30,145 nucleotides of DNA from Methanosarcinales archaeon (GTDB lineage Archaea > Halobacteriota > Syntropharchaeia > Alkanophagales > Methanospirareceae): contig JAODGL010000161.1 of NCBI GenBank assembly GCA_025464585.1, forward strand, positions 1 through 30,145. The letters run 5' to 3'. The notes under the pieces are model-generated. The model had not been told where the DNA came from. It was given only the letters and a program-made list of their open reading frames with translations, and searched no databases. Both the position numbers and the translations under genes were made by a program. Numbering within the stretch: the stretch's first letter is position 1; the number at the start of each line of letters is the position of its first letter. Below, one piece after another: positions 1 to 6,367 of the stretch.

Positions 1-523
1 CGGGATTCATTGCGTCTAACCCTATCACAACGCCAACATCGAATTCCCGCAGCAATTTTGCTGCCTCTTTTGTTATCAGCGTCCCATTCGTGGCTATGAA
101 GACCGTGAATCCCAGGGACTTTGCATACTCAATCAACTCAAAGAGGTCTTCACGTAACAAAGGCTCTCCGCCTGTGAATACTAACGATCTGATGTCTAAC
201 GAGGCTATTTGGTCAATCAAAGCCATCGCTTCTTCTTTTGATAGCTCATCGTAAGATGCATCGCCACCAAAAGCATGACAGTGAATGCACTTCAAGTTGC
301 ATCTGCTTGTCATTTCCCATACCACATGTGGATTCAGCCCGAAGCAGCATATCTGTTTTGCTCCGGCTCCCGCGTGGATAAGATTTTTAACCTGAAGTAC
401 CCATTGAAGAAAAGCCTTTTTATGCCAGCCCGCGAGCGCAGCATACAGCAGAACCATAACCGTTTGTTTAAATAACAGGTGCGGTGGGTTATAGAAGGGT
501 TTTATCTTTTTCCTCTTTTTCAT
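1..523 (-). CDS. Radical SAM protein, 3' end cut by window edge
   Basis: About 174 N-terminal residues are visible before the gene runs off the window. Residues 75-82 read CNLKCIHC, the CxxxCxxC motif that binds the [4Fe-4S] cluster and S-adenosylmethionine. Residues 118-121 read GGEP, and a following ATNGT stretch is typical of the PqqE/NirJ/AhbD-like radical SAM subgroup. Around 70 residues precede the cluster motif, including a hydrophobic stretch near 21-31. I chose the ATG at 523 because GGTGAT lies 5 bases upstream on the coding strand. The substrate cannot be inferred: the C-terminal part, where a SPASM domain would sit, is missing. Heme d1/heme b type maturation or peptide modification are both possible. 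It is not obviously co-transcribed with taw3, being separated by 200 bp. Confidence 0.85.
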   Translation of the reverse strand, partial: MKKRKKIKPFYNPPHLLFKQTVMVLLYAALAGWHKKAFLQWVLQVKNLIHAGAGAKQICCFGLNPHVVWEMTSRCNLKCIHCHAFGGDASYDELSKEEAMALIDQIASLDIRSLVFTGGEPLLREDLFELIEYAKSLGFTVFIATNGTLITKEAAKLLREFDVGVVIGLDAMNP

Positions 524-723
524 CGCGTATCACCATGCTTTAATTTAAAAGGTTTTTAAGGATATTATAGCTTTGATGTATTCATATTTCGGCATCTTGA
601 TAATATGTTATATTTGTTATCAGTTATGAACATAAAAGGATACGTTTATATGCAATTTTACATCAATCAAACGAATGGATGAACCCCTCACGGGTTTACC
701 CATCTGTGCAAGCATAATTTACT

Positions 724-1299
724 TTATCCCTCCAACCCCCCATAAAGCCTCTTCAACTTCTCCTTACCGCGTTCGAGCATGAAATTCGCCTTCGATAAGA
801 TAAAATCCAGATGAGCTCCGCTGCAAAACAGCATGCCGTCTCTACCCAGCGGCACGTCCATCCTTTCCGTGCTCACCACCTCTACTACCACTTTCTCATC
901 TTTTGAATTTGAAATCGCCTTTATCCCACTGTATTTAAACCCCGATTCAATCGCTATTCTTAACAACGCCTTTGCCTTCTCTAAATCTCTGCATGCCACG
1001 TGCAGTATTGGCGATTGCGATAATAGCCATATCTCTCTTTCCTTCTCCCGCCATTTTAGCTTTATCGCGTCTAACACTTCTTCCTTCGTCACCGGGCGAT
1101 GCCACTTACCGATGAACTGCGCCTCTCGCTTCGCACCTATTTCAGGTAAACCAATCAAAACGATTCTTCCTGAGCAACTGCTCGTAGTAAAGAAATCTTC
1201 AAGACTGTTTATCCGGTCTATTATCCCTGCTATTTCCTCGTCTGCTCCCCTTATCCGCAACCTCGCAAGCGCTTTCTTCTTCTGCGATTCAAACGCCAA
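724..1299 (-). CDS. taw3: tRNA wybutosine-synthesizing protein 3 (Taw3)
   Basis: This 191-residue protein matches the TYW3/Taw3 family in length and motifs: SSCSGRI near residues 40-46, an HVACRDLEKAKALL segment, ESGFKYSGI, and a late CSGAHLDF. Family knowledge: Taw3 is the SAM-dependent N4-methyltransferase acting on the modified guanosine at position 37 of tRNA-Phe in the wyosine pathway, which exists only in Archaea and Eukarya. The start is a TTG; the coding strand carries GGAGGT about 10 bases upstream and no in-frame ATG or GTG is available there. It is transcribed divergently from the Mrp operon. An antisense open frame over the same bases is a shadow. Confidence 0.93.
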   Translation of the reverse strand: MAFESQKKKALARLRIRGADEEIAGIIDRINSLEDFFTTSSCSGRIVLIGLPEIGAKREAQFIGKWHRPVTKEEVLDAIKLKWREKEREIWLLSQSPILHVACRDLEKAKALLRIAIESGFKYSGIKAISNSKDEKVVVEVVSTERMDVPLGRDGMLFCSGAHLDFILSKANFMLERGKEKLKRLYGGLEG

Positions 1300-1333
1300 T
1301 TTGTGAAATACCTCCTGTGCTACTTTCTCCGCT

Positions 1334-1345
1334 CTTTATAAAAGG
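1334..1345 (-). promoter_or_regulatory. TATA-like element upstream of taw3
   Basis: On the minus strand the sequence reads CCTTTTATAAAG, a good archaeal TATA box. Transcription would begin about 25 bases downstream, near 1310, at the edge of the ribosome binding site, so the mRNA would have a very short leader. Inferred from sequence only. Confidence 0.45.
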
Positions 1346-1413
1346 GGTAGGTGAGCGGAGATGATAAAATTCTGAGTAACTCAAAAGGAGAAGAATCAGA
1401 AAAATTCCAAAAG

Positions 1414-1423
1414 TTATTTATAT
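1414..1423 (+). promoter_or_regulatory. TATA box of the Mrp operon
   Basis: TTATTTATAT lies about 40 bases before the mnhF ATG at 1461, with a purine-rich stretch (CCAAAAG) just upstream as a possible BRE. The expected transcription start is near 1445-1448. This is the only strong promoter-like element between taw3 and mnhF on this strand. Confidence 0.55.
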
Positions 1424-1460
1424 CTCTTCGGCAACCATACCTTATCATAAGTGTAATAAA

Positions 1461-1748
1461 ATGATAGAAGAAGTAATCATGCGTGAATGGGTGATCTTGC
1501 CCATCGCACTGTTAATCGCATTTACGATAATGCTGAGTTTATATCGTGCAGCGCTTGGTCCCGGCGTGTTCAATCGCGTGGCGGCGGTGAGCGTAATAGG
1601 GACAAAAACAATCGTTCTCCTGGTTATCATCGGTTACTATTTCGAAAGACCCCTGTTCTTTGACATCTCGCTTCTTTATGCAATCCTGAACTTCATTGGC
1701 ACTTTAGCCTTCGCAAAATATTTAGAGAGGGGTGAGGTATGGTCATAA
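1461..1748 (+). CDS. mnhF: Mrp/Mbh antiporter subunit F (MnhF/MbhB-like)
   Basis: A 95-residue hydrophobic protein with three predicted membrane helices (about residues 9-28, 41-58, 64-85). The segment YRAALGPGVFNRVAA followed by a DISLLYAILNFIGTLAFAKY tail is the characteristic MrpF pattern. In bacteria MrpF is a small membrane subunit of the multisubunit Na+/H+ antiporter; archaeal Mbh/Mbs complexes carry the same module. It heads the operon and its end overlaps mnhG by 10 bases, which suggests translational coupling. An internal ATG at 1479 is a possible alternative start. Confidence 0.88.
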   Translation: MIEEVIMREWVILPIALLIAFTIMLSLYRAALGPGVFNRVAAVSVIGTKTIVLLVIIGYYFERPLFFDISLLYAILNFIGTLAFAKYLERGEVWS

Positions 1749-2071
1749 TAGACGTGATAGTGACGTTATTTCTGGCTGCCGGAATTTTCTTTATGTTCAC
1801 CGGTGTAATTGGATTACTCCGGTTACCCGACTTTTACACGCGACTGCATGCAACCGGGAAGTGCGATACGCTTGGAGAGGTGCTTATAATCACTGGTCTC
1901 CTGATATACCATGCTGCTCATTACGCGCATGAAGCTCCTCTTGTACCCGTGAAGCTCATATTTTTAATTGTGTTCATTTTCCTCGCCAATCCAACAGCGA
2001 CACATGCGATAATGAAAGCGGCTTATATGACCGGCGTAAAACCCTGGAAATTGGGGGAAGAGAGGAGATAA
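1739..2071 (+). CDS. mnhG: Mrp/Mbh antiporter subunit G (MnhG/MbhC-like)
   Basis: 110 residues, three membrane helices. The region GVIGLLRLPDFYTRLHATGK is the diagnostic MrpG signature, followed by LGEVLIITGLLIYH and a third helix ending in NPTATHAIMKAAY. Together with MrpF and MrpE it forms the small-subunit part of the antiporter module. The ATG overlaps the end of mnhF and is preceded by a GAGGGGTGAGGT ribosome-binding stretch inside that gene. mnhE starts one base after its stop codon. Confidence 0.9.
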   Translation: MVIIDVIVTLFLAAGIFFMFTGVIGLLRLPDFYTRLHATGKCDTLGEVLIITGLLIYHAAHYAHEAPLVPVKLIFLIVFIFLANPTATHAIMKAAYMTGVKPWKLGEERR

Positions 2072-2072
2072 G

Positions 2073-2579
2073 ATGAAGGGAAAAGAAGGGAAAGGATTTG
2101 GAATACTCGTAACCTTTTGCGCGATGTTCCTCTTCTGGCTTCTCTTATCCGGCATCTTCGATGCATTCCATGTTATCGCAGGTGTAATATGCAGTGCAAT
2201 TGTCGCATTTATTTCTCATGACCTGCTGGTGAAGGGAAAGGGTGAGAAAATGCTGACGAAGTCCTTCAGATTCTTTATTTACATCTGGTGGGAGTTGTGG
2301 CAGATAGTGCTGGCGAACTTCGATGTCGCATATCGTGTGCTACATCCGAAGATGCCGATTGACCCGCGAATAATAGAATTTGATACTTCTTTGAGGAGCG
2401 ATTTCGCTCTCGTTACACTCGCTAATTCTATTACCTTGACTCCAGGGACGATAACCATTTTGGTAGACCCGGAGAAGGGAAAGTTCTGGGTGCATGCAAT
2501 CGCGAAAAAGCCCGCTGATGCCCTACTTGTGGATAAAACGATGCAACGGAAAGTGGCTGATGTGTATATGGAAAGATAG
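2073..2579 (+). CDS. mnhE: Mrp/Mbh antiporter subunit E (MnhE/MbhA-like)
   Basis: 168 residues with an N-terminal pair of membrane helices (about 9-46) and a soluble C-terminal half, the usual MrpE layout. WWELWQIVLANFDVAYRVLHP and the LANSITLTPGTITI stretch are family hallmarks. MrpE is an auxiliary membrane subunit of the antiporter. The ATG is preceded by GAGGAGATAAG inside the tail of mnhG. An 87 bp gap separates it from the next gene, the widest gap in the intact part of this operon before mnhC. Confidence 0.9.
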   Translation: MKGKEGKGFGILVTFCAMFLFWLLLSGIFDAFHVIAGVICSAIVAFISHDLLVKGKGEKMLTKSFRFFIYIWWELWQIVLANFDVAYRVLHPKMPIDPRIIEFDTSLRSDFALVTLANSITLTPGTITILVDPEKGKFWVHAIAKKPADALLVDKTMQRKVADVYMER

Positions 2580-2619
2580 GGAAAATTGTGTCTTCTGTGG
2601 CACGATAAAAAGCGATAGT

Positions 2620-2630
2620 TTTTTATATTA
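2620..2630 (+). promoter_or_regulatory. Possible internal TATA element before the mbhD-like gene
   Basis: TTTTTATATTA lies 37-47 bases before the ATG at 2667, inside the only sizeable gap of the operon's first half. It could give separate transcription of the downstream MbhD-to-D part. Weak, sequence-only call. Confidence 0.3.
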
Positions 2631-2666
2631 TATCTGCGAACTGAAAAATAGGAGATAAATAAAAAA

Positions 2667-2912
2667 ATGATACCTTCTATTGACCTCGTACTGCTCTCTT
2701 TGGTTGTAGTACTTGCGATAGCAGCAATAACGGTGAGAGACCTCCTGAGTGCAATCATGTTACTGAGCGCTTATAGTTTCCTGATGGCTATGGTCTGGGT
2801 GGAGATGCACTCGGTGGATGTGGCGTTTACGGAAGCTGCTGTCGGCGCCGGTGCATCAACTGCGTTCTTAATTGCTGCTTTATCCAGGACGGTGAGGTGG
2901 GAGAAGAAATGA
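2667..2912 (+). CDS. MbhD-like subunit (DUF4040, MrpA C-terminal-like)
   Basis: 81 residues with three short membrane helices. AITVRDLLSAIMLLSAYSFL and DVAFTEAAVGAGASTAFLIA are typical of the DUF4040 domain, which in bacterial Mrp is the C-terminal part of MrpA and in archaeal membrane-bound hydrogenases is the separate subunit MbhD. A GGAGA ribosome site lies 11 bases before the ATG. The separate coding of this domain places the operon with archaeal Mbh/Mbs-type modules rather than bacterial Mrp. Confidence 0.85.
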   Translation: MIPSIDLVLLSLVVVLAIAAITVRDLLSAIMLLSAYSFLMAMVWVEMHSVDVAFTEAAVGAGASTAFLIAALSRTVRWEKK

Positions 2913-3454
2913 AACTAATATCACTATCGGCACTACTATTTGTAATCGTTTTAGGTGCTCTATTCATATACGTAGCGGAAGACATACCTGATTTTGGCGA
3001 CTCGAATTCCGCGCCTAATAGATATGTAAAATTGTTTAATATCGAGGCTGACGGGTTAATGGACGATTTGAACCAGGGAGTTATCCCACAGAGTTTAGCG
3101 GATAAAATAGAGGAGAGGGGACTACCGCTACCTACCAGGGTTGAGTCTATCGAAGAAGGCGAATGGGACTTCTTTCTCGTGCCAGAGGAGAGACAACAGG
3201 CGTTTTACCCAAAAGAGCAGAAATATTACTTCATTAAAAAAGCGGGTGATGAACTCGAGGTTTTCAGGTATTCTCTTATAATAAGATGGATAGAAGAAGG
3301 CGAAGAGGAAACAGAAGTTATTAATATGGTTACCTATGGTCTTGCTGACTACCGAGGTTATGATACGCTGGGTGAGACATCGGTCATTTTTACCGCCGGC
3401 GTGTCTGTCTTATTATTGTTGAGAAGACGGGGGAAGAGACCGGAGGCGAGGTAA
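2909..3454 (+). CDS. MbhE-like subunit with a large inserted segment
   Basis: I chose the ATG at 2909, which overlaps the previous stop as ATGA and has GGTGGGAG upstream; a GTG at 2897 is also open. The ends match MbhE: an N-terminal helix (about 4-21), the IPDFGDSNSAPNRYV region, and a C-terminal MVTYGLADYRGYDTLGE motif followed by a second helix and a basic RRRGKR tail. Between these lie about 95 residues that the usual ~90-100-residue MbhE does not have, including ADKIEERGLPLP and a charged, tyrosine-rich stretch. With two helices the insertion would sit on one side of the membrane as a soluble domain. Its role is unknown. Confidence 0.75.
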   Translation: MKLISLSALLFVIVLGALFIYVAEDIPDFGDSNSAPNRYVKLFNIEADGLMDDLNQGVIPQSLADKIEERGLPLPTRVESIEEGEWDFFLVPEERQQAFYPKEQKYYFIKKAGDELEVFRYSLIIRWIEEGEEETEVINMVTYGLADYRGYDTLGETSVIFTAGVSVLLLLRRRGKRPEAR

Positions 3455-3457
3455 ACT

Positions 3458-3952
3458 TTGAACACGGGGAAAAGTGAGACGGAAGAAGGCAAAAAAAGGA
3501 GTGGTGATGTCATAGTGGAGACGATATCGAGAGTGATGGTCCCTTTCATCCAGTTATTTGCATTGTACGTGATAATGCATGGCTCAAGTGGACCAGGGGG
3601 AGGATTTCAGGGGGGCGTGATCTTCGGTGCTTCTTTTGTCTTACTCGTCATCGCTTTTGGCATCGTTAATGCGGGGAACAGATTCCCGGAAGCTGTAAAT
3701 ACCGCTCTTTTCAGTACTGGGGTGTACATATACGCCGGGGTAGGACTGTTGTGCATAATCTGCAGTTTAGGAGCTGCGCAGTATCTAAACTATGGTTTCC
3801 TTTCACTGCCAGTCCATTTTGAAGAGAGAAGAGCCTTGGGTATGGATTTTATAGAGATAGGAGTGGGAATAACCGTAATGGCGGTAATCGCAGAGATATT
3901 TTTTAACCTCGCGTGGAAAAAAGAGGAGAAGAAGGAAGGGGGGAAGGAATAA
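3458..3952 (+). CDS. mnhB: Mrp/Mbh antiporter subunit B (MnhB/MbhF-like)
   Basis: Four predicted membrane helices and the invariant HGSSGPGGGFQGGVI motif identify MrpB. The listed start is a TTG. An in-frame GTG at 3515 preceded by GGTGAT gives a protein beginning METISRVMVPFIQLFALY, which fits the family N-terminus better, so the real start may be 3515 (145 residues). A long C-terminal Lys/Glu tail follows the last helix. It sits 3 bases after the MbhE-like gene and 1 base before mnhC. Confidence 0.88.
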   Translation: MNTGKSETEEGKKRSGDVIVETISRVMVPFIQLFALYVIMHGSSGPGGGFQGGVIFGASFVLLVIAFGIVNAGNRFPEAVNTALFSTGVYIYAGVGLLCIICSLGAAQYLNYGFLSLPVHFEERRALGMDFIEIGVGITVMAVIAEIFFNLAWKKEEKKEGGKE

Positions 3953-3953
3953 A

Positions 3954-4352
3954 ATGTTGGAATGGTTAATCGAGGAAATATTTGCAAAATATAATTACTG
4001 GATTTCCATCACAATTATGCTCATCGGGTTCTATGCGATGATTGCAAAGAGCAATTTGATAAAGAAACTTATTGGGTTGAGTATATTCCAAACCGCTATA
4101 TTCCTATTCTTCATTTCGCTGGCTGATATTGGACCAATTCCCAGGGGAACGGCGCCAATTGTAAGTGAAGCGATGATACATAAGGGCTATGTTTACGTGA
4201 ATCCATTGCCTCATGTGCTTATCCTGACCGCAATAGTGGTCTCGGTTGCAACTCTTGCTGTTGCCCTCGCGCTCGTAATACGGATGTATGAGGAATACGG
4301 GACGATAGAAGAAGAGGAGATAATAGAGAAGGAGAGAGAGCTGGGAGTGTAA
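3954..4352 (+). CDS. mnhC: Mrp/Mbh antiporter subunit C (MnhC/MbhG, NuoK-like)
   Basis: 132 residues with three membrane helices (about 15-32, 40-58, 80-105). IMLIGFYAMIAKSNLIKKLIGLSIFQTAIFLF and PHVLILTAIVVSVATLAVALAL are typical of MrpC and homologous to NuoK of complex I. The conserved acidic residue of the last helix region, common in NuoK proteins, is not obvious and I do not claim it. The C-terminus is strongly acidic. A 180 bp gap follows before the D subunit. Confidence 0.88.
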   Translation: MLEWLIEEIFAKYNYWISITIMLIGFYAMIAKSNLIKKLIGLSIFQTAIFLFFISLADIGPIPRGTAPIVSEAMIHKGYVYVNPLPHVLILTAIVVSVATLAVALALVIRMYEEYGTIEEEEIIEKERELGV

Positions 4353-4397
4353 TATCTCTACGCAATTGCAAAATGCAAATTGAAAAAAAACGGAATG

Positions 4398-4414
4398 CGT
4401 GACACCGGTGTCCC
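4398..4414. promoter_or_regulatory. 17-bp near-palindrome, shared with 13165-13181
   Basis: CGTGACACCGGTGTCCC contains the perfect 12-base palindrome GACACCGGTGTC (4401-4412). The reverse complement of 13165-13181 is the same 17-mer with one mismatch at the centre. It lies in the gap between mnhC and mnhD. It could be an operator for a dimeric regulator or a leftover of the leader region described near 13.1 kb. Function is inferred. Confidence 0.4.
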
Positions 4415-4531
4415 GCTGGCAAAAACAGAAAAATTTACATATTGTCGTTTTTTACTTCTTTTTAAGGCGTATTGAAAGCTTTTTTGAGGAAGGCGTGTTC
4501 CCGAACAGGGAAAAAAGGGTGTAAATAAAAC

Positions 4532-5245
4532 GTGATACTGAGCGTAGTCGAGCAGTTTCCTGTCCTTGTGGTGGTAATATCCTTGCTCTCGGCATTTACC
4601 ATCCTAATTGCTGGCTGGCTGAACAAGAAATCCTGCTGGTTCCTCTCCTTCTCCACCATTCTCGTTCAACTCGTCATGTCCGTTTTTATCCTGAACCATG
4701 TCCTCACTATTGGAACCATACATTACTGGCTTGGCGGGTGGGCACCTCCTTGGGGGATAGAATACGTCGTGGATGCGTTGAATGCTTACGTACTGGTCAT
4801 ACTTCTTTCCTTGGCTTTAATCTGCGTCACCTATTCAAAGAGGAGCATAGCGCACGAATTGCCACATAAAATTGTCCCTTTTTACACCGTTTACCAACTT
4901 CTTGTCACCGGATTGTGCGGTGTAGTTGTCACCGGTGACATATTCAACATGTATGTGTTTGTGGAGATATTTTCGCTGTCCGCGTATGCGTTAATCGCTT
5001 CGCGGGGAGAAATAGCGCTGAAAGCAAGCTTCACTTACCTCGTATTGGGTTCTATCGGTGCTTGTTTCTTCTTGCTGGGAATAGGGTTTTTATATTCAAC
5101 TATCTTTTTCTCCTTTGGCTCTTTCCCCTGTTCTCCATCAGCCATTTTATCCTCTTCCTTTATCACTTCTTTTTTATCCATGAAAAAACGTTCTTGCAAA
5201 GAAACTAAGAAACTATTACTTTTTTTTAATACAGGTTTTCTTTAA
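4532..5245 (+). pseudogene. mnhD: Truncated Mrp/Mbh antiporter subunit D (MnhD/MbhH), 3' part lost
   Basis: The first ~188 residues are MrpD/NuoN-like: LGGWAPPWGIEYVVDALNAY, TGDIFNMYVFVEIFSLSAYALIA and the helix LGSIGACFFLLGIGFLYS. Full-length MrpD has roughly 480-500 residues with about 14 helices; here only 5-6 remain. From about 5098 the frame runs into DNA that has nothing to do with MrpD and codes 48 nonsense residues before a stop. That DNA matches the start and leader of the small gene at 10912-11190, read on the other strand. The start is a GTG. Unless a second copy exists elsewhere, the ion-translocating D subunit is not functional. Confidence 0.85.
5098..5236 (-). pseudogene. 5' fragment and leader of a small-gene paralogue (N-terminal 16-18 codons)
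   Basis: On the minus strand from the ATG at 5145 the sequence codes MADGEQGKEPKEKKIVEY, close to the start of the intact protein at 11190 (MADEEAEKEPKEKEPKEKE). The similarity continues upstream of the ATG over about 70 bases (TTTATCACTTC, then AACTAAGAAAC), so a leader came along with the coding start. The fragment ends where mnhD begins, at about 5098. This marks a recombination joint, probably a deletion, that removed the rest of both genes. Confidence 0.75.
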
Positions 5246-5290
5246 ACTGTTAAGCTCTAACTAAAACTAAGTGCGAGGTGAGAAATTAAA

Positions 5291-5686
5291 ATGGAATTAT
5301 CAAAAGAGAAAAGGGTAAGGGATGTAATGACGCGAGGAGTCATTACGGTATCGTTTGACACACCGGTAAGCGAAATTGTAAAACTCCTAATTGAAGAGAA
5401 CATATCGGGCATTGTGGTAACTGCGCCAGACGGTGAGGTGGTGGGAGTTATATCGGAGATTGACATCATTAAAGTTTTTGACCAGAATTGGGACAATTTA
5501 ACGGCAGAGGATGTTATGTCCACCTTTGTGAGGAAAATAGACCCGGAAACGACACTAAAGAAAGCCGCAGATATTATGCGCGATTTGAACATCCACCGGT
5601 TATTGATTCTTTCTCTAAGCCCCGCTCCTGGCATTCCCATAGGGATATTAACTGCAAGTGATATACTGAGAGCGAGTATCAAGTAA
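5291..5686 (+). CDS. Tandem CBS-domain protein
   Basis: 131 residues made almost entirely of two CBS domains (about 9-62 and 73-128), starting with VRDVMTRGVITVSFDTPVSE and the second with AEDVMSTFVRKIDPETTLKKAADIM. Each contains the VVGVIS / IGILTASDIL end motif. Stand-alone CBS pairs usually sense adenine nucleotides and regulate partners; no partner domain is fused here. AGGTGA lies upstream of the ATG. It lies directly after the mnhD breakpoint. It is related in type, but not closely in sequence, to the CBS protein at 8329-8721. Confidence 0.88.
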   Translation: MELSKEKRVRDVMTRGVITVSFDTPVSEIVKLLIEENISGIVVTAPDGEVVGVISEIDIIKVFDQNWDNLTAEDVMSTFVRKIDPETTLKKAADIMRDLNIHRLLILSLSPAPGIPIGILTASDILRASIK

Positions 5687-5753
5687 AGTAAGAAAATAAA
5701 ATGAAACAAGCGATTTAAATTTCAATCAAAAAGAAAGCTTATAGGAGGGGGTT

Positions 5754-6365
5754 TTGAGATTGAATGAAGCCGAAATAGAAAGAATATTAAAATCATTTGC
5801 AAAGACGAAAACAGGGAGAAAACAACCACAAACAATAGCTAAAGATACAGGGGAGAGCGAAGCATCCGTATTGGATAAACTGAAGGAACTGGAAAAAAGA
5901 GGCTTTGTTGGGAAGTGTGGAAGCAAGTCGTGGCGCATAACAAGTAGCGGTGCCTCGGTTATCGGGGTTGAGCTACCGGGAAAAGTGAAAGAAACGATGC
6001 GATTCGATATTAAAGACCTGATAATAGAGAGCAGGGAAAGCCTGTTAAACGTCCTTAGAGATAGTGTAGAAGAAATAATAGGCGAGATAAGAAAATTATC
6101 GGTAGCACATTCAATCCCCAGTTTAAGCGAATTTGAGAGAGCAATCCAGGGTGAATATCTCCGACTTTATGTTGAGTCGATAAATGCGGTGCGGATACCA
6201 GAGTTAAGGAGAAGTATCAAAATGAAATTGCACATAGATAACGATATATTTGATGAACTACTAATAAAACTCTTTGAATCTGGAAAGTATAAAATAGAAG
6301 AGGGTTCGGGTGATGACGGGCTTAGATTCAGGGGTAGAAATTTCATGTTTCTTAAAAAGAGGTAA
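5754..6365 (+). CDS. Winged-helix protein coupled to the downstream ATPase
   Basis: 203 residues. The N-terminal ~70 residues look like a winged helix: TIAKDTGESEASVLDKLKEL as the recognition helix region, then LEKRGFVGK and SKSWRITSSG as the wing. Residues 80-130 are probably helical and rich in Glu/Arg. The C-terminal part (from about 165, DNDIFDELLIKLFESGKY) resembles a second small helical module. The start is a TTG at 5754 with AGGAGG 5 bases upstream; another TTG at 5760 is possible. Its stop is 2 bases before the ATPase ATG, so the two are surely co-transcribed and may form a complex. I do not recognise the family. Confidence 0.7.
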   Translation: MRLNEAEIERILKSFAKTKTGRKQPQTIAKDTGESEASVLDKLKELEKRGFVGKCGSKSWRITSSGASVIGVELPGKVKETMRFDIKDLIIESRESLLNVLRDSVEEIIGEIRKLSVAHSIPSLSEFERAIQGEYLRLYVESINAVRIPELRRSIKMKLHIDNDIFDELLIKLFESGKYKIEEGSGDDGLRFRGRNFMFLKKR

Positions 6366-6367
6366 AA

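Noticed and set aside
275..475. Plus-strand open frame of 66 codons
   Set aside because: It is antisense to the radical SAM gene, whose cluster motif and ribosome site are clear.
833..1306. Plus-strand open frame of 157 codons
   Set aside because: Complete antisense of taw3; serine/phenylalanine-rich and without protein-family signs.
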